A stretch of 64,000 nt of DNA. Origin: Lycocorax pyrrhopterus obiensis (lineage: Eukaryota; Chordata; Aves; Passeriformes; Paradisaeidae). Position numbers and translations under genes: made by a program. Location: the NCBI GenBank assembly GCA_014706295.1, contig JACSVZ010000011.1:394663-458662 (forward strand), given 5' to 3'. The notes under the pieces are model-generated. The model did no database searches and was not told the DNA's origin. It worked only from the letters and a program-made list of their open reading frames with translations. Positions within the stretch are counted from its first letter, which is position 1, and each line of letters starts with the position of its first letter. This document shows positions 37,671 through 50,463 of this stretch, one piece after another.

Positions 37671-40600
37671 TAGGCTTATTTAGATCATTATAGCTTTTTA
37701 AAATGCATATATTACATAAAATAAAGAACTCTAAATGTTTTATTTTAAAAATTGTTGGCTTTTTCCTCCCAAAAAACAGTTGGTAAAATGATAGTTTCAC
37801 AAGCATTTTGATTGTGATAGAATGGCATTTTTGGAGGAAAGCTACTCCATTAGATAATTCTCCATCTGAAGTCCATTAGAGTTCCTATTGCCAAATTGTC
37901 CAGACCTTTTGTTGTAATACAAAAACTCTACTAATAGTCTAGTGCCAGAACCATGGTCTGTAATGCTGCTGCCTGTGGGCTTCTTGTTGCATGTTTGTGC
38001 TATGGCAAGACCTAGAAGGTCCACATGGGTGTCTCTTTCTCCTTGGCAAGGTGTGAGCAGGAAGAAATGAGCATTCTTTCTGAAAGAGCTCTCAAGGTGT
38101 GAGAGAAATAGCTTGCAGTTTCTCTTGCTGCTGTCAGGCCCCCAAACTCAAGAAATCCTCTCCCTGGCAGGAGAGCCAGCAAACAAACCAGCACTGGGTA
38201 TTAGCACTGGCTCCTTCTGCTGAAAGGAAATGACCCAAACAAGGAAATGTGCCTCTTCTCTGTCACTAACAGAGCAAAGTCCAAGTGAACAGACTCTAGG
38301 ACACTTCAACAAATACCAGTGTCAACAGACTGTATCCCACGGGTCAAAAGAGACAGTGGTGACATGCTTTCAATGCCTCTGCTGAATTTTGGAAGACTTG
38401 TGCAGTTCCAGGCTTATCTGAACTGAAGGGGGTCTTATTTTTCATCCAGTTAAAACTATGACCTATTTGACACCAGGACCAGATGGAGGATGCCTCACTA
38501 ACTGAAGTCTACCCAAAGAGGAGCATTAGGTAATACCGTGCATGTTGGCCATACTGCATTGCATCAGGACAGTGGCACGAGAGAGAGAAGCAATGAGGGT
38601 TGCACTGTACTCAGAGCAAAGGCAGTAAGAGCAAATGCTCTCCTGTACCGGCTGCCCTTTCACATCTCCTTAGGGACCTGGGCAAAATGGATGAAGCTAA
38701 AAGACTTTACATGTGCTGCTGCCTCTTTGCTTCTGATAAGCATAACATATTTGCTGTGGGTTGCTAGCAATGACAGTGACAGGTGAAGGAGTTATTGGAT
38801 GACAAACCTGTTCACATAGGTCTAGTGAGATTCTTGCCCTGCATGATGTGCCCAACAAGAAGGAGCAGTGTTTGAGTCCGTATTGTATGTACACAAAGCC
38901 TGCGTGTTGTCTGCAAGTGGGACATTCGGGCTTGGAGGGCAATTCTGGAATATGTTTTTCTCCTTGGGATATTTCTGAACTGCAGTCACTAGAAAGTGTC
39001 ATGTAGGAGCCACCCTCACTTGTTGAAAACTTGGTAGAATGTCTGTACAATATTATGGTCATCGAACTATGTCTGAACCTAATTGGTTGCGTGTGGGATT
39101 AATTGCTTTAATATAAAGAACTGAATGCACTGAAGACCTGCCAGAGGTTGTGAAGAAGATCAAAGAAGGTCAGATAAAAGGCCAAATGTAGCTTTAGTAA
39201 GAGCAATTGTAAATTGTAATTTCTTCAGTGGAAGGGCTCTTGCCAGGTCCCGCCTGGGGCTGTGATACTTAGCATATAGGCCGAGACAGAGCCTTCCCTT
39301 GACAGCCATGTCCATCCTCTCATAGAAGTGTTATGGTCCAGGCAGCTGCATGGTTTCATCTTCATCTGGGGCCAATAATTCAGTGTGATGAGTTCAAAAT
39401 GCTTCAGTCCTCTGGGAAGTAAAAAACTCTCTTGAGAAATTTATAAATTAAGTGTCTTAAACTATTGTCAGAAACTCCATAAAAGTGTCAGGAAAGAGGC
39501 ACCAACCTTCCTGGTAACGCTGCCACCCTCCCATCTCCCGAAAGACCATAACCACGGCAAAGCTGTTACCGTCACGTTGTGCCCACACACAACAGCCCCA
39601 CTCAAAGGCCAGGAATTCACTGCATTGTAAAGAGGAACCATTGCAGTTCAATACCAAGCTTCCACAGTGCAGAGTCCTCAGTGCCTTGCACAGGACCTCA
39701 CTTATCTTCAGAGCCCACTAGCATGGAGCTGTAGGGCACAGCTCCACCCTTCTGTTCTGTCAGGTGCAGATCTATTTGGGGAACAGACTCACCAGAGTAT
39801 TGATAGAATATTTGCATTAAGGTGCGATAGATTTCTAGATTAAAAAATGCCATGAACTTATTTTCCATCAGCTATTTGTATCAGCTGTTCTTTGTTGGTT
39901 TAGTGCCATCTCAAAGCATGTAAACAGCCCTGCTTTGTGTTCAGAAGCAGTGAGTGTCACTAAGTCTGGAACAAAGATGATTTTGGTGTTTTGGTGCAGA
40001 TCTTCAGCAAATGTCATGAAGCAGAGCAAAATCTCAGCCCCTGCTGGGGGCACAACCAGGAGAGGCTGCCACTTCTGCAGGGCTGCACATTACCTGGTCA
40101 AGGGCTTATACAAGATCCAAAAAACTTCTTCAAGGCTCAGTCTGTGTGGTGAGAGATGCAAGAGAGAGCTCATTGAACAACACAAGATGTTGCCATTAGG
40201 CACACACAAGGCAAAGGATCAACTCCAACACTTGAGCTTCATTTAAATTTTTGCTGCATAGCTACAATGGTCAGCAAGAGAAAGGTGGTGCACCTCTGAG
40301 CAACAGAGCTATGCTGGCAAGAAGCCTGGTGTGAATAGCCAGATCTCCTTTGTGTTGTGCACCCCTCTAGCAGACTGAGGATGACTGCACAGGAGCCCTC
40401 TCCAGCATGAACCTGTCCTTTCCAGATTGGCATCTTCAAGCTTCCAGGGTGTTCCTAACCAAGACAAAGCAAGGAAGAGGGCCCACACTGAAAACTGGAG
40501 TGGCACTGGGCACCCTCAGGAGGGAATTTGCCTGCATCTCTGCTTCTTGACGGCAGTTCCCAGTGAGGCTGCAAAGGCACAAGGACAAGATGCAAAAGCA

Positions 40601-41520
40601 GAATCTTGCCAGACATCAGGTTTGATCTGCACCAGATTCCCAAATATCTTTGGGGCTCTTCCCATCTGTACAAAGGGCTCTGTGTCTGGCCCTGGACATT
40701 TTAGGACTGGTCTTCCCTGATGGGATCTGTATGAATTATCCTATTCTATTACATGTACAAGGAACTCTTGAGATATGCCTAAACACACGCCGTTTAATTA
40801 TGGTGCATGTGTTAGCAAATTAGAACAAACTGAGTGAAGGTATTAGATGAGGCTGCAATTGCACACTTGCTTTCTGCTGCTGCCTGGTTGTAGAGGACAC
40901 TGACACAAAGTGAAAAGCTTGGCAGCATGTGAGAAGGGCAGCTGGCTAGTACGGTGTCTATGTCCCTACCCAAAGCTCCTCAAGGTTCTGGGAGATAAAG
41001 GTTAGATGGACTTGAGTTGTTCAAGCACAAGCACACCTGACTGAAATAATGAGCCCATTTAAAAGCCTTTTCTTTCCTTAAATAACAGTGTATATTTAGG
41101 CACCTCTAAAAGGGCTGTGCTTACTTGGCACTCACCAACCTGCCATGGCTCATTAAGGGCCTGCCTGGACTCATGGCAGAAGCCAGGACTGGTGTTGAGC
41201 ACTCCAGAAATTCCTCTCTAGCTCCAGTTCTGTTTGTTTTATTATCTTTGCAGAACAAGTCATCTAGAAGTCACTTTCTGAAGGGCCCCATACTAAAAAC
41301 CACCAAACACTCCATGGCCCTAAGTGGTGACTCAAACCGGTGTGATTTTTCCCCAGGGTGTTTGGGGAAGTCAAGGCACTGTGGCTGGAGTGTCCCTGTG
41401 ACCTGTTCTTGTGACTTTGAATGGCTTCCAGTGGCTTTGACTTTCTCAGCACAGGGCAGAGATGGCAGTGCCTCCAAAGTGCTGAGAGGGAAGTTCATTA
41501 TGAACAGAATCCATGGGTTT
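37671..41520. other. non-coding DNA, no gene seen
   Basis: AT-rich to about 38 kb and GC-richer around 40.3-40.7 kb, where opposing frames are open on both strands. The longest frame is 121 codons (minus, 38697-39062) and resembles nothing known. No repeat family was recognised. Confidence 0.5.
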
Positions 41521-41533
41521 GTCATTCCTTTTG

Positions 41534-41597
41534 TTAATTAGCATTTCACTAATTAGTACTAATTTAGCAAATGAATGCCATGATTAGCTTGATTAGG
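41534..41597. promoter_or_regulatory. homeodomain-motif cluster
   Basis: TTAATTAGC (41534-41542), CTAATTAG (41549-41556) and CTAATTTAGC (41559-41568) lie within 35 bp. They are followed by two GATTAG units (41582-41597), the core preferred by Otx/Pitx/Bicoid-class homeodomains. Such clusters are frequent in developmental enhancers but also arise in AT-rich DNA. Confidence 0.25.
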
Positions 41598-43592
41598 ACT
41601 AGAATGAAGGGAAGGTGTGGGATATTGAGGAGTCTGCTCTGGTTTAAGTGAGGAGCTGCTGTCCTGCAGGGATGGAAGGTGCAGCTCAGTACTCGCATGG
41701 GGCTGGTCAGGATGAGCGAGCAGGCTGCTGCTGTCTGTGCAGAAGGCAGACACTCTCACCAGATACCCAAGGCAGTGTGCTCCAGGCTGCCAGCCCTCTG
41801 CTGCAAGCAGATGGATTGATGATGGATTGATGTTCATGTAGAGCCTATTGAGGCTGGCAGAAATCTACTGGAGAGGAGGAGACTATTGCTCTCGCTGGTG
41901 GGCACAGGAGACCCCGAGCCATTATCATGAGGCTTTTGACTGTGCTGTCCCCTTGCAAATGAGCAATGTGCAAGACAGGCACCTTCAGAGACTGTCACAG
42001 CACCTGTAGAGTGTCCCAGTGATATTCGTCCTCTCCAACTTCTACCTGCTGCCATCAAATCCCTGCACCCAGCCTGTCTGTGTCCTTGACACAACCACTA
42101 GGGTCCTTCCCAACTCCCAGGGGAGAAATGTAAGTACAATAAACAATTTTGTAATGGCCTCTTCCCATTGTCATGCTGCCTGATTAGAAAAGAGGGTAAA
42201 ATCTCTACACAGGAACTTGGACAAATGCCATCCAAAATACGACCATGGAAGCCTGCCCATGTGCTGGGGTGCTGTGGGCACCAAGCAAGGGAGCTGAGCA
42301 CTCCCTCAGGATATGGCATCCTGGTACTGGTGCTCATGGGGTGGCTCAGGCCTCTCCAAGAGATACAGTTCCTCCAGTGCCACTGAATCGAGTCAACTCC
42401 TATTGACCAAATTTTACTGCTTCCATCACAAAATATTACTGCAACTGAGAGCTGTTCAGTTGATGCTGCACGTATCTCATAGACTGCTGCAAAGTCCAGT
42501 TAAATTAAGAAATTGTGAGCTCAGTAGTGGTCCAGAGGAAGCGGCAATTGCATATCTATTGTCTGATTACTGCTTTTTTTTTTGCAGCAGGCATGGCTCC
42601 TTGACATTAGGCCTATGGAATCTGCCCATTATTAGTAGTTTTAAATGGTCAAAAGGTTACAGCAGTAAGGAATGTTAGCAAAAAATGTCTCTGTGGAGTT
42701 TAAACAACCAGTATTTTAGGCAGGGCTTGGTGGGTTACTGTCCCTGCACAAACAACTAGAATGTGAGAGTCTGGGCTGGGAAATACTTAAACTGTTTGGA
42801 AAAACTTGTTTTGTGCAGCTTGAGAGTGTCCCTGGAGGCTGTGGCCCGATGCCATGACTCCTGGTAAAGGCTGGGCTGCAGTAACAATGAAGCTTTTATG
42901 GGGAAGCTGGAGAACAATCAGAAACTTTTTGGTCCCAAGGGATTATGGGGAGGGGAGTTCCTGGGTTCATGATGTCTGGCACATTATGCACATTTCCACC
43001 AGGATTTGGGGGTGTTCTGTGGCATGCAAGGTATGCAAATTGCTAAATGTGTTTTCAGTTTTGCCGTGTTATGCTGTCTTTCTTGGTGATCATTTTCTCT
43101 TCAGTGTAGCCAGAAGACAAGATGGGTTTGTAGCAAAAGAGGAGAAGTGTATTTGTCTCACAATCAGTATTGACCTATGAAGAGCTCGTCTCTGATTCTC
43201 CAGCATGCTCCTGTCTGGGTGGCTGCAGGCTATTCACTAATTAAACTTTCTCTAGGACAAAGTGTCCTGAACAGAAAGGCATCTTTGATGGACCTCCTTA
43301 CCAGAGTGATCAGAAGAGCGTACATAGAAACTCATTCCTTACTTCTATGGCTTATCATCTGCATGCTATAGCAGATGTCAGCAAGAGGTCTAGTAAGTCA
43401 CTGAAGTATTCACTTCATCAGTGCTACAGCAGTAATTCAGATTTTCTTCAAAGACATCACACTGCTGGTAATTAATTTGAGGGCTTTGTTACAGAAAAGA
43501 AGGCATTTTCTGTTAGACATAGACTTTCATTACTAATGGTGTTAGCTGCTGGAAAAAACAGGGCAGGATGCACTCTAAAGCCAAAGGAGAAG
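41598..43592. other. non-coding DNA with a small duplication
   Basis: A perfect 11-bp tandem duplication (GATGGATTGAT) lies at 41810-41831. The string 'actagggtccttcccaactc' near 42099 faintly recalls the CR1 3' end but lacks the tail. Open frames reach 121 codons without recognisable content. Confidence 0.5.
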
Positions 43593-43639
43593 TTCAGCCT
43601 GAGGGCTGAATGTGAGGACGTTTCAGCCTGAGGGCTGAA
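43593..43639 (+). repeat. two identical 18-base hairpins in direct repeat
   Basis: TTCAGCCTGAGGGCTGAA occurs at 43593-43610 and again, identical, at 43622-43639 (period 29 bp). Each copy is a perfect stem of seven pairs (TTCAGCC/GGCTGAA) with the loop TGAG. The 11-base spacer is unrelated in symmetry. It probably arose by a small tandem duplication, and no function is known. Confidence 0.95.
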
Positions 43640-43688
43640 CTGCCACTATGCATCCATTCCAGCATCTGGTTTGGAAACATTAAACTGA

Positions 43689-43742
43689 CCCAATGCCCAC
43701 TGAAATCTATGAAATGATTCCTGTAGATTTCAGGAAAGGAGC
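43689..43742. repeat. ancient amniote repeat fragment with inverted symmetry
   Basis: 'cccaatgcccactgaaatct' and 'atgattcctgtagatttcag' resemble 'cccattgaagtcaatgg...cccattgacttcaatgg', the palindromic core of an old sauropsid repeat. GAAATCTA (43702-43709) and TAGATTTC (43734-43741) are perfect inverted repeats, fitting the expected symmetry. Confidence 0.35.
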
Positions 43743-46700
43743 ATCCAGAGGCTGAGGAGCAGGTAAGCCAGCCTGCAGGAGCAATTAACTGCCTGTGAGC
43801 TTGCAGTGGGGGCCATGGCCATGCCCTGTGCCCTGCACATACATGCCAGGACAGCAGAGGGCTGGGCTAACCCTTGTTTGCCTGGGCAAGGGAAATGAGT
43901 CTGGGAGTGAAGAGCTTGGAAGTGAATATTATTTTTTTTTTAGATTACAGAAATGTGGGTATCAAGCTGAGACTGCCCAAAGATTGTAGGATTCAATGTG
44001 TTTTATTGTTGCTCTCTTTCCTTTTTCTGGACTCTCAAGGAAGTGAACCAGTGACAAGCAGGCTGTCTTGCTGACTGGGTTCTCCTGCCAGGGTCCCCTT
44101 ATCCCCATTTTGTGCATCTTCCCCCATCATTTGCTGAGGTTTAACCTCAGGCCTGCTTCCAGTTTGGAAATACTGAATGGCCCTTAATGACAGCAGCACG
44201 AACAAAACCCTATAAAGCCAAGATTTGTGATTTACATGGGGTTAATTACCACATCAAGCATGTTTATTCACTTCTCTAATAAATTCTTAAGACAGGAACA
44301 AGTACTAGCTTGACCAGATTCATCTGTGCATGTATTTTTCTTGTAGACATTTTTGCAAATCTGTATGTGCAGGATAGAAAGAGGCAAGAGATGCCCATTA
44401 TTTAGGCAATAACTCATGAGCTGTGTGCTTTTCTGCCTGAAGTGGCATTTACTTCAGATCTGGTGCAAAATTGACTTTATCATTACTTTTGTTGCCTTTT
44501 GTTTTTTTTAGAAAGGAACCTTGTAGGTCATAAATGCATATTTATTAACTACAGCAGTGTGATCTATTACTCTGACATCCACTTGCCACAGGTGGAATGT
44601 GAGGTCTATGTCTGTTTCTATGAAACTAATAAGACCTGATCATTATATCCATGAGATTAAAAATCTGCAGCAGCAGATGCTGGTGCAAATCCAGGATCTG
44701 TGGTGTGAAGCTGTGCTTCTGTGAGGGTCCTACAAAGTTCATCATTTACTTACATATTACTAATGACACTGAGTTGAAGATTCACACCATCAATTTGAAT
44801 TAATAGCTTGGTTTAATCAGTCTGATTTACTGATATAGAGTGGTGACCAGTGGCCTCTGGTTTTAGGTGATGGACCACTTGAACATCTCTATGGGGACCA
44901 TACTGCCTCTGATTCAATTGCATTCTGATATACACCAGTGGCAAAGAGGTTTTCCTCATCTGTTCATTCAAGCATAGCTTTAGCCACCTTCTAGGTTTTT
45001 AGTGGCCACACATATGTAAGGTTGACTGCAGTGTCCCTGATTTCCTAGGAAAGTACTTGCAATGGCTCAGCACTGTACTGGATGGGGGGCCCCCTGCCAT
45101 TCCTTAGGAATTTGTGTCAGACAGAACACTTCATACAACACAGAAAATTTTGTCACCTTCAGTTGAAGGAAGCTGTTTGTGTTAATGCTTAAAGGTAATG
45201 TGAGACAAGGCAAGCTCTTTACTTTAGAACACACATTGTGCCATTGATGTACACAGTACAGTAAATATAAAAAACAAAGAATCCACTGTGGTATTTACCT
45301 TCACTGCAAATGCATTAGCAAAATAGGATTTGCAATCAAATAAAATAGTACTGCTTTTAGGCAGAAATCCTGGGTGTTCAGTGAAGTGTGCTCCTCAGCT
45401 TTTTTTACTATTTATCAACCCCAACACATTCCTCCCCAATTTTTTTTATATCTTCCATTAATAGTTAAGAAAAAACTAGGGAAAACAAACACTCTATTTC
45501 TGATTGTTTATTCACCAGTCTCTTAGGAACCATAATTACCTCTCCCAGGAATTGTGTTTTATCATACTGTATATCTTAAAGAGCCACTTTAGGTAAAATA
45601 ACAAGGAGTGCCTTATGAAGGAAAATTGGATTCATTTGAAGACTTTTTTAACCCTCTGAAGAATGGCTCTTTGTTTACTTCTTTAGTGCATGTGGCAACT
45701 TGCCCAAGTAAATACTATGCTGCATAAATACCAGAGATTGGTATTTATGATATTACATAAACATACTCTGAATAATGAGTCATTGTAACACTGAAGAAGA
45801 ACATGAGCAATATACATTGCAGTCAATGCATTACTCCTCATCACAGTATTAAGTGGCACTGAAGCGATGTAGTATAGAATGACACTGAGAATGGAGACGA
45901 AAAGACCTACAGCACTGTTTAGCACATCAGAGTTTACTAAACAAAATAGAAAACAGCCAAAACAGGAATATGAGGATAAGAAACACAGCAGGTGAGTCAT
46001 CAATATGCAGGGGTGAGGAATCAGTGGTTAGGTATATTTTGGGGTTGACTGCCAGAAGGCTTATTGCTCTTTAAGCTAAAGTACCTCATACTGTTGTTAC
46101 AAGGAGCTGAGCCCTCAGGGTTCATGCTCCTGACCCACAGTGATACAGGTCTGCTTATGGCAAGCGGATGTTGATACCAGTTTTTCACTCATGGAGCCAA
46201 CTTTCAATTACTGGAGTCTTAGTTTGTCTAGCTGTAGTTTTATTAAATATTTACCTGCACTTCAGCAAAACTCTGTGTGCAAGGATTTGTGTGAACAGAA
46301 GTGTCACTGTGCCACACTTTGCATTACTGCCAAATGATCTGGCTCCTCTGCTGCATGGGGTTCATATCTGAAAAATCAAAACCCTAAAGGGAAGATGTGT
46401 AAGCCAAACCTTCTCTTTTAAAGCCAGCAGGGGATTAACAAACCTTATTTTTCAAACCCATGTTGTGGTCTGTCTCATCCAAACAGAGTAAGACCCCAAA
46501 CAAAAATACAAACACTCAAATCCTCAAAGGTGCATTGAACCCCCCCCTTTCAAAAGGATGATAAAAATTGCCACCCATAATAAAGCACCAGCCTAAAAGC
46601 ATGATTTTAAAAAAAATTTCCTCCTTCCCTGGAGCAGTCACAGCCCTTAAGGAACAGCAGAGAACTCCCAAAGGCAGAGCATATCCACAAAGAAGGTGGT

Positions 46701-49700
46701 TGATCTCCTAAAATCCAGAAGTTTGGGGGTGTACTATGCTGGGTGCACCTCCCTCCCTGAATGTAGGTTTGCACATTGTGAAAGAAAACTTTGAAGAGAA
46801 AACACTCCTTGTGTTTGCTGTGGTTTGCTGTCAACAATAAGCATTTCCTAGGTGTGACTAAAAGGATGAATTGAGGAATACCCCTGCTCCCCCTGCTCTC
46901 TCACCTGAGAAGATACCACTGGATATCCCCAGTGGCCTAGCAAAGTTCATGGGTTTATGGAAACCTCTGGATTACTGCATGGTTAGTAGCTGTTTATTGT
47001 GGTTATCAAACTGAACCTTATTTCTCTAATTTTTTTCCTGGTTTTACTTCTTTAGTCAAACACACGGGGTTTAAATAGAGCTGTGTTTTTTGATGTTGTT
47101 CTGGGTGCCATGTGCTATTCCATCTCATACACAAGGCCTTACCAGATGAGTGGAACAGTCATAGACTTTTTTTTCCCTTGCACTTTACAGCTTTTGTACA
47201 AAATAGGAGGTGACACAGATGATGGGAGAATAGAAGGCTGCTGGTCTGCAAGGAGCAATGTTTAGAGGAAGTGTTCTGGGCCAGGACCCAAACGCATGGC
47301 ACGATTTGACGAGGCATTGCTAGCAAGTCTAGGAATGGCTGGGATGCCCTCTGTGCCATTCTGGATGACAGAGGATTTATGCCTGGACCACTTGCAGACA
47401 GCTGCTTGAAGCATTGCAGGTCCAGGCAGAAAGTTACACCTTCGAGGTTTGTCTGTATTTCCTATTTTCCCAGAAAAAAATGAAGCAGTAATGTACTAGC
47501 GAAGTTGAGAGAACAAGAAATATGGTCAAATTTCAAATTCAATCACAGTTCCATTTTTTATTTTAGTATTATTAAATCAGCAGCACTGCCCAGAGCCTTT
47601 GGTTTCATGGTGTATGATGCTCTTCAAACATATACTGGGATATTGTGCCAAGACATCCCCCCTTTGTTTGGATTTTGAAGTCATGTCTTAACTACCGGTT
47701 ATCTCAAAACACATATTGAGACCTGTCCCAGCCCACTTTAATCTGAATTCTTTCCTCATGTTGCTTGGGGTCTTCTATTCTCAGTTCCTGGGAGCATGGA
47801 TGATGAGATGGCAGACTGAGGTCAGCACCAAATCCTGGTAACAAGCAAGTTTCATCCAAGCCTCAGAGAAATCATTGGGAAGGCTTGGGTGGACAGCTGT
47901 CATTTTGACTTAGGTCCAGAGATACTAGGAAAATAACAAAGGGGACAGAAAGAAATAGCTTGGTCAGCTTTGGGGGGTTATTCCTCCTGTCTTTTAAAAG
48001 GAATAAATATATGGCCTTTGTTACAAATTTATCTGAGAAGTTGTTTGTTTTCCCAGTCAGCTGTGTCATAGCAATGTGCCTGTGTGATGAAGGCAGAGTC
48101 TACAGGTTTAAAATTTCTTTATCAGTATAGTTCATTACAAGGAACTGTGAGTCATCAATCTTCTCTCTAACATGCTGGTCTGCTTGGCATAAAAACATTC
48201 ACACACTTAGCATAAGCATGAGGGTCACACTAACAAAGAATGATAGCACTGCTTAAGTAGTTCAATTGGTTATTTATTCATTTAAATGTATGCAGATCTG
48301 AAGCGGCTTCCAAACCTCTGATTAGTTTGTAACTTTTATTCTGTTCTGTCTTGTTCTTTAGTTTTGCACAAAAGGATGCAGACACCACTTCACTGACAAT
48401 TGCTTTGGAAACACAGCCCTCTGTAGTACCTATTGAAGAAGCAAACAGGCAAGAGACTGCTCTTCATTATTTCTGCATGAGTAAACTGCACACCCAGGAT
48501 CCCAGCACTCACTGTGCCTGTAGAAATGCACATGAAAAATACTGTTCCAGGCAAAATGTATATATGTGGGCCTAGTCCACAGGCAGAACTTACAATTAAT
48601 TTTCGATTTTACCCTTTTCAGAAGTTCAGCTGTCTAAACAAGGCCATTATGTTTTGGCTCCTTGCCCCAGCTATTTCTGCACAAATGAGTATCCATGTGA
48701 CTGCAGAATGGAGAGAAGAATGATGCAAACTCAGCATATAACATTTGTTGAAATGGCTTAGAAGAGGATCTTATAACTTAAAGATGGCATCATGGTTCCT
48801 CAGTGGTCCTGCTTCCTTCTGCCACTCCCCACATATGCAAACAAAGCAAATTCTGTCTCCCAGTTTCACCCACTGTTGTTTGTACAACAACTGGCATTTT
48901 TCAGACATCTTTTCTATTATTTTTCAAGGACCTTTTCTGTTATTTTAGTTTATTTTGAAAGCAAAAAGATAAATAAATCTGAAAACCATACATGGTCAAG
49001 TGTTAATCGAAGTTTTCTGGCAGGCAGGAAGTTGGCATCCAGTTACCAAAGCAGGAGACTTGTCTCTTTTCTTGGCCAGTTCAATATCAGATTTTGGGGG
49101 TCCTGAAAATATAACTGCTCTATAGAAGAAAATATGTCTCCCCTGTATCTCAGCTATCCTGAGGGGTAAGAATGGTTCATATTAAGGATTTTCTACTCCA
49201 CAGATAATGTCTGTTTAAACAATATTTAGATTCTCACATCAAAATGATGCATGGACCACATCCACAAATATATTACATTAAGACAAGACATATAGCTATG
49301 GATGTATTTAGACAGGGACAAATGCAAAATTATTTAATTGAATTTTGTACAGTTTTGTGTAGAGTTAAACCTCATTAAAATTAAAAATTGCATTTAATTC
49401 TACAGTTCATTAAATCACAAGCAAGGCACACTCTGCCAGGACCTGAGGAGCTGAGAACTGCCCCAGACAGAAAGCGGTGGCTGCAGAGGAAGTGCTGGTA
49501 AGTCAGAGGGCACTGAGGCTGGAAAGCATGCCTGTATGATGATGGGCCCACACCAGATCTTTACCTAAATGTATGGAAACTCCATCCTTCGCTACAGTCA
49601 GAGGGCAGGAGTGTCACCATTCCTGCCACCCACTGCCTGAGAGCAAGGAGGGGCAGGGATGGGTCAACATTCAGGTTTTGTAGTGGCATCACCCAGTTGT

Positions 49701-50427
49701 CACCTGCCCTATTCCAGCTGGGACAGGAGCCACTGATCCACAAGCACTTCCATGCTCTGCATGCCCCTGCTCTCGCTGCTCTGGTACATCCAGCAGTCCA
49801 GGGCACCTCATCCATTTTCATCCCCTACAGCTCACTGAGAACATTTGGCCTTGGCTTTGCACCTCTGTGGGCTCTTGACTCCTTTTCTTTCAGCCAGGTA
49901 TCTGCTTGGACATAGGGATCAAAGTGTCTCAGACTGACTGCAGATGAAAGAAAAATGGGCAAAAAAAGCTCACTGAGAATAGGCAGACTGATGATTATGT
50001 TGCCTGTTATATCTATATATTTCACTTTTCCTGGTATTCTTTCTAATTGCTGGGCTGTGGTAGGATTGTGCTCTTGAATTTCTAAATAGAAATATGCTGA
50101 AAAAAATTACTATTTCACCCCATGCTGTGCAGTCTGTCCTTTCTTATGCAGATGTCTGTGAAAGTACTTATGTACATTTTAGCCTAAGACCTGTAGACTA
50201 AACAAATATGAATGTTTATTTTCCCACTCCACAGAAGCTTCTGTTTCTCTGCACCATTAAGGATTTGCCCCATCTCTATGATGCAGCTCACCTGTCCAGC
50301 TTCAATTAATGATAAACAATTTACTGCAGAGTATCTGAAGAAAAGCTTAGTACCAGTACAAAAGGTACTCAGCTACTTGGTAGCTCTACAAGAGATGGGT
50401 GCCAGAGATGTCTAAGAGCAGCCACAG
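43743..50427. other. AT-rich non-coding DNA, no gene seen
   Basis: Open frames are at most about 106 codons. A hydrophobic minus-strand frame (45683-46003) is typical of T-rich DNA. A good acceptor-like 'tgttctgtcttgttctttag' ends at 48361, and an open frame runs from there to a stop at 48575, but no donor or partner exon is evident. Motif-rich AT stretches at 44200-44300 and 48090-48345 could be regulatory. A C-run lies near 46541. Confidence 0.5.
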
Positions 50428-50463
50428 ATAATAAACTGCATAATAAGCTGGATAATAAATTGC
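50428..50463 (+). repeat. three-copy 12-bp tandem repeat
   Basis: ATAATAAACTGC, ATAATAAGCTGG and ATAATAAATTGC follow each other without gaps (50428-50463). The copies differ at one to three positions, so this is a small, partly decayed minisatellite-like array. Confidence 0.9.

Noticed and set aside
42085..42120. Sense CR1 3' end ('actagggtccttcccaactc')
   Set aside because: The ATTCTATG-type tail and the upstream 'ttggactagatgat' phrase are missing.
45683..46003. Hydrophobic 106-codon minus-strand frame as a membrane protein
   Set aside because: T-rich DNA naturally translates to Leu/Phe/Val/Ile; there is no splice structure and no recognisable family.
48361..48575. Terminal exon after a good acceptor-like site
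   Set aside because: No ATG-linked upstream exon, no donor and no recognisable protein; the open length is within chance expectation.
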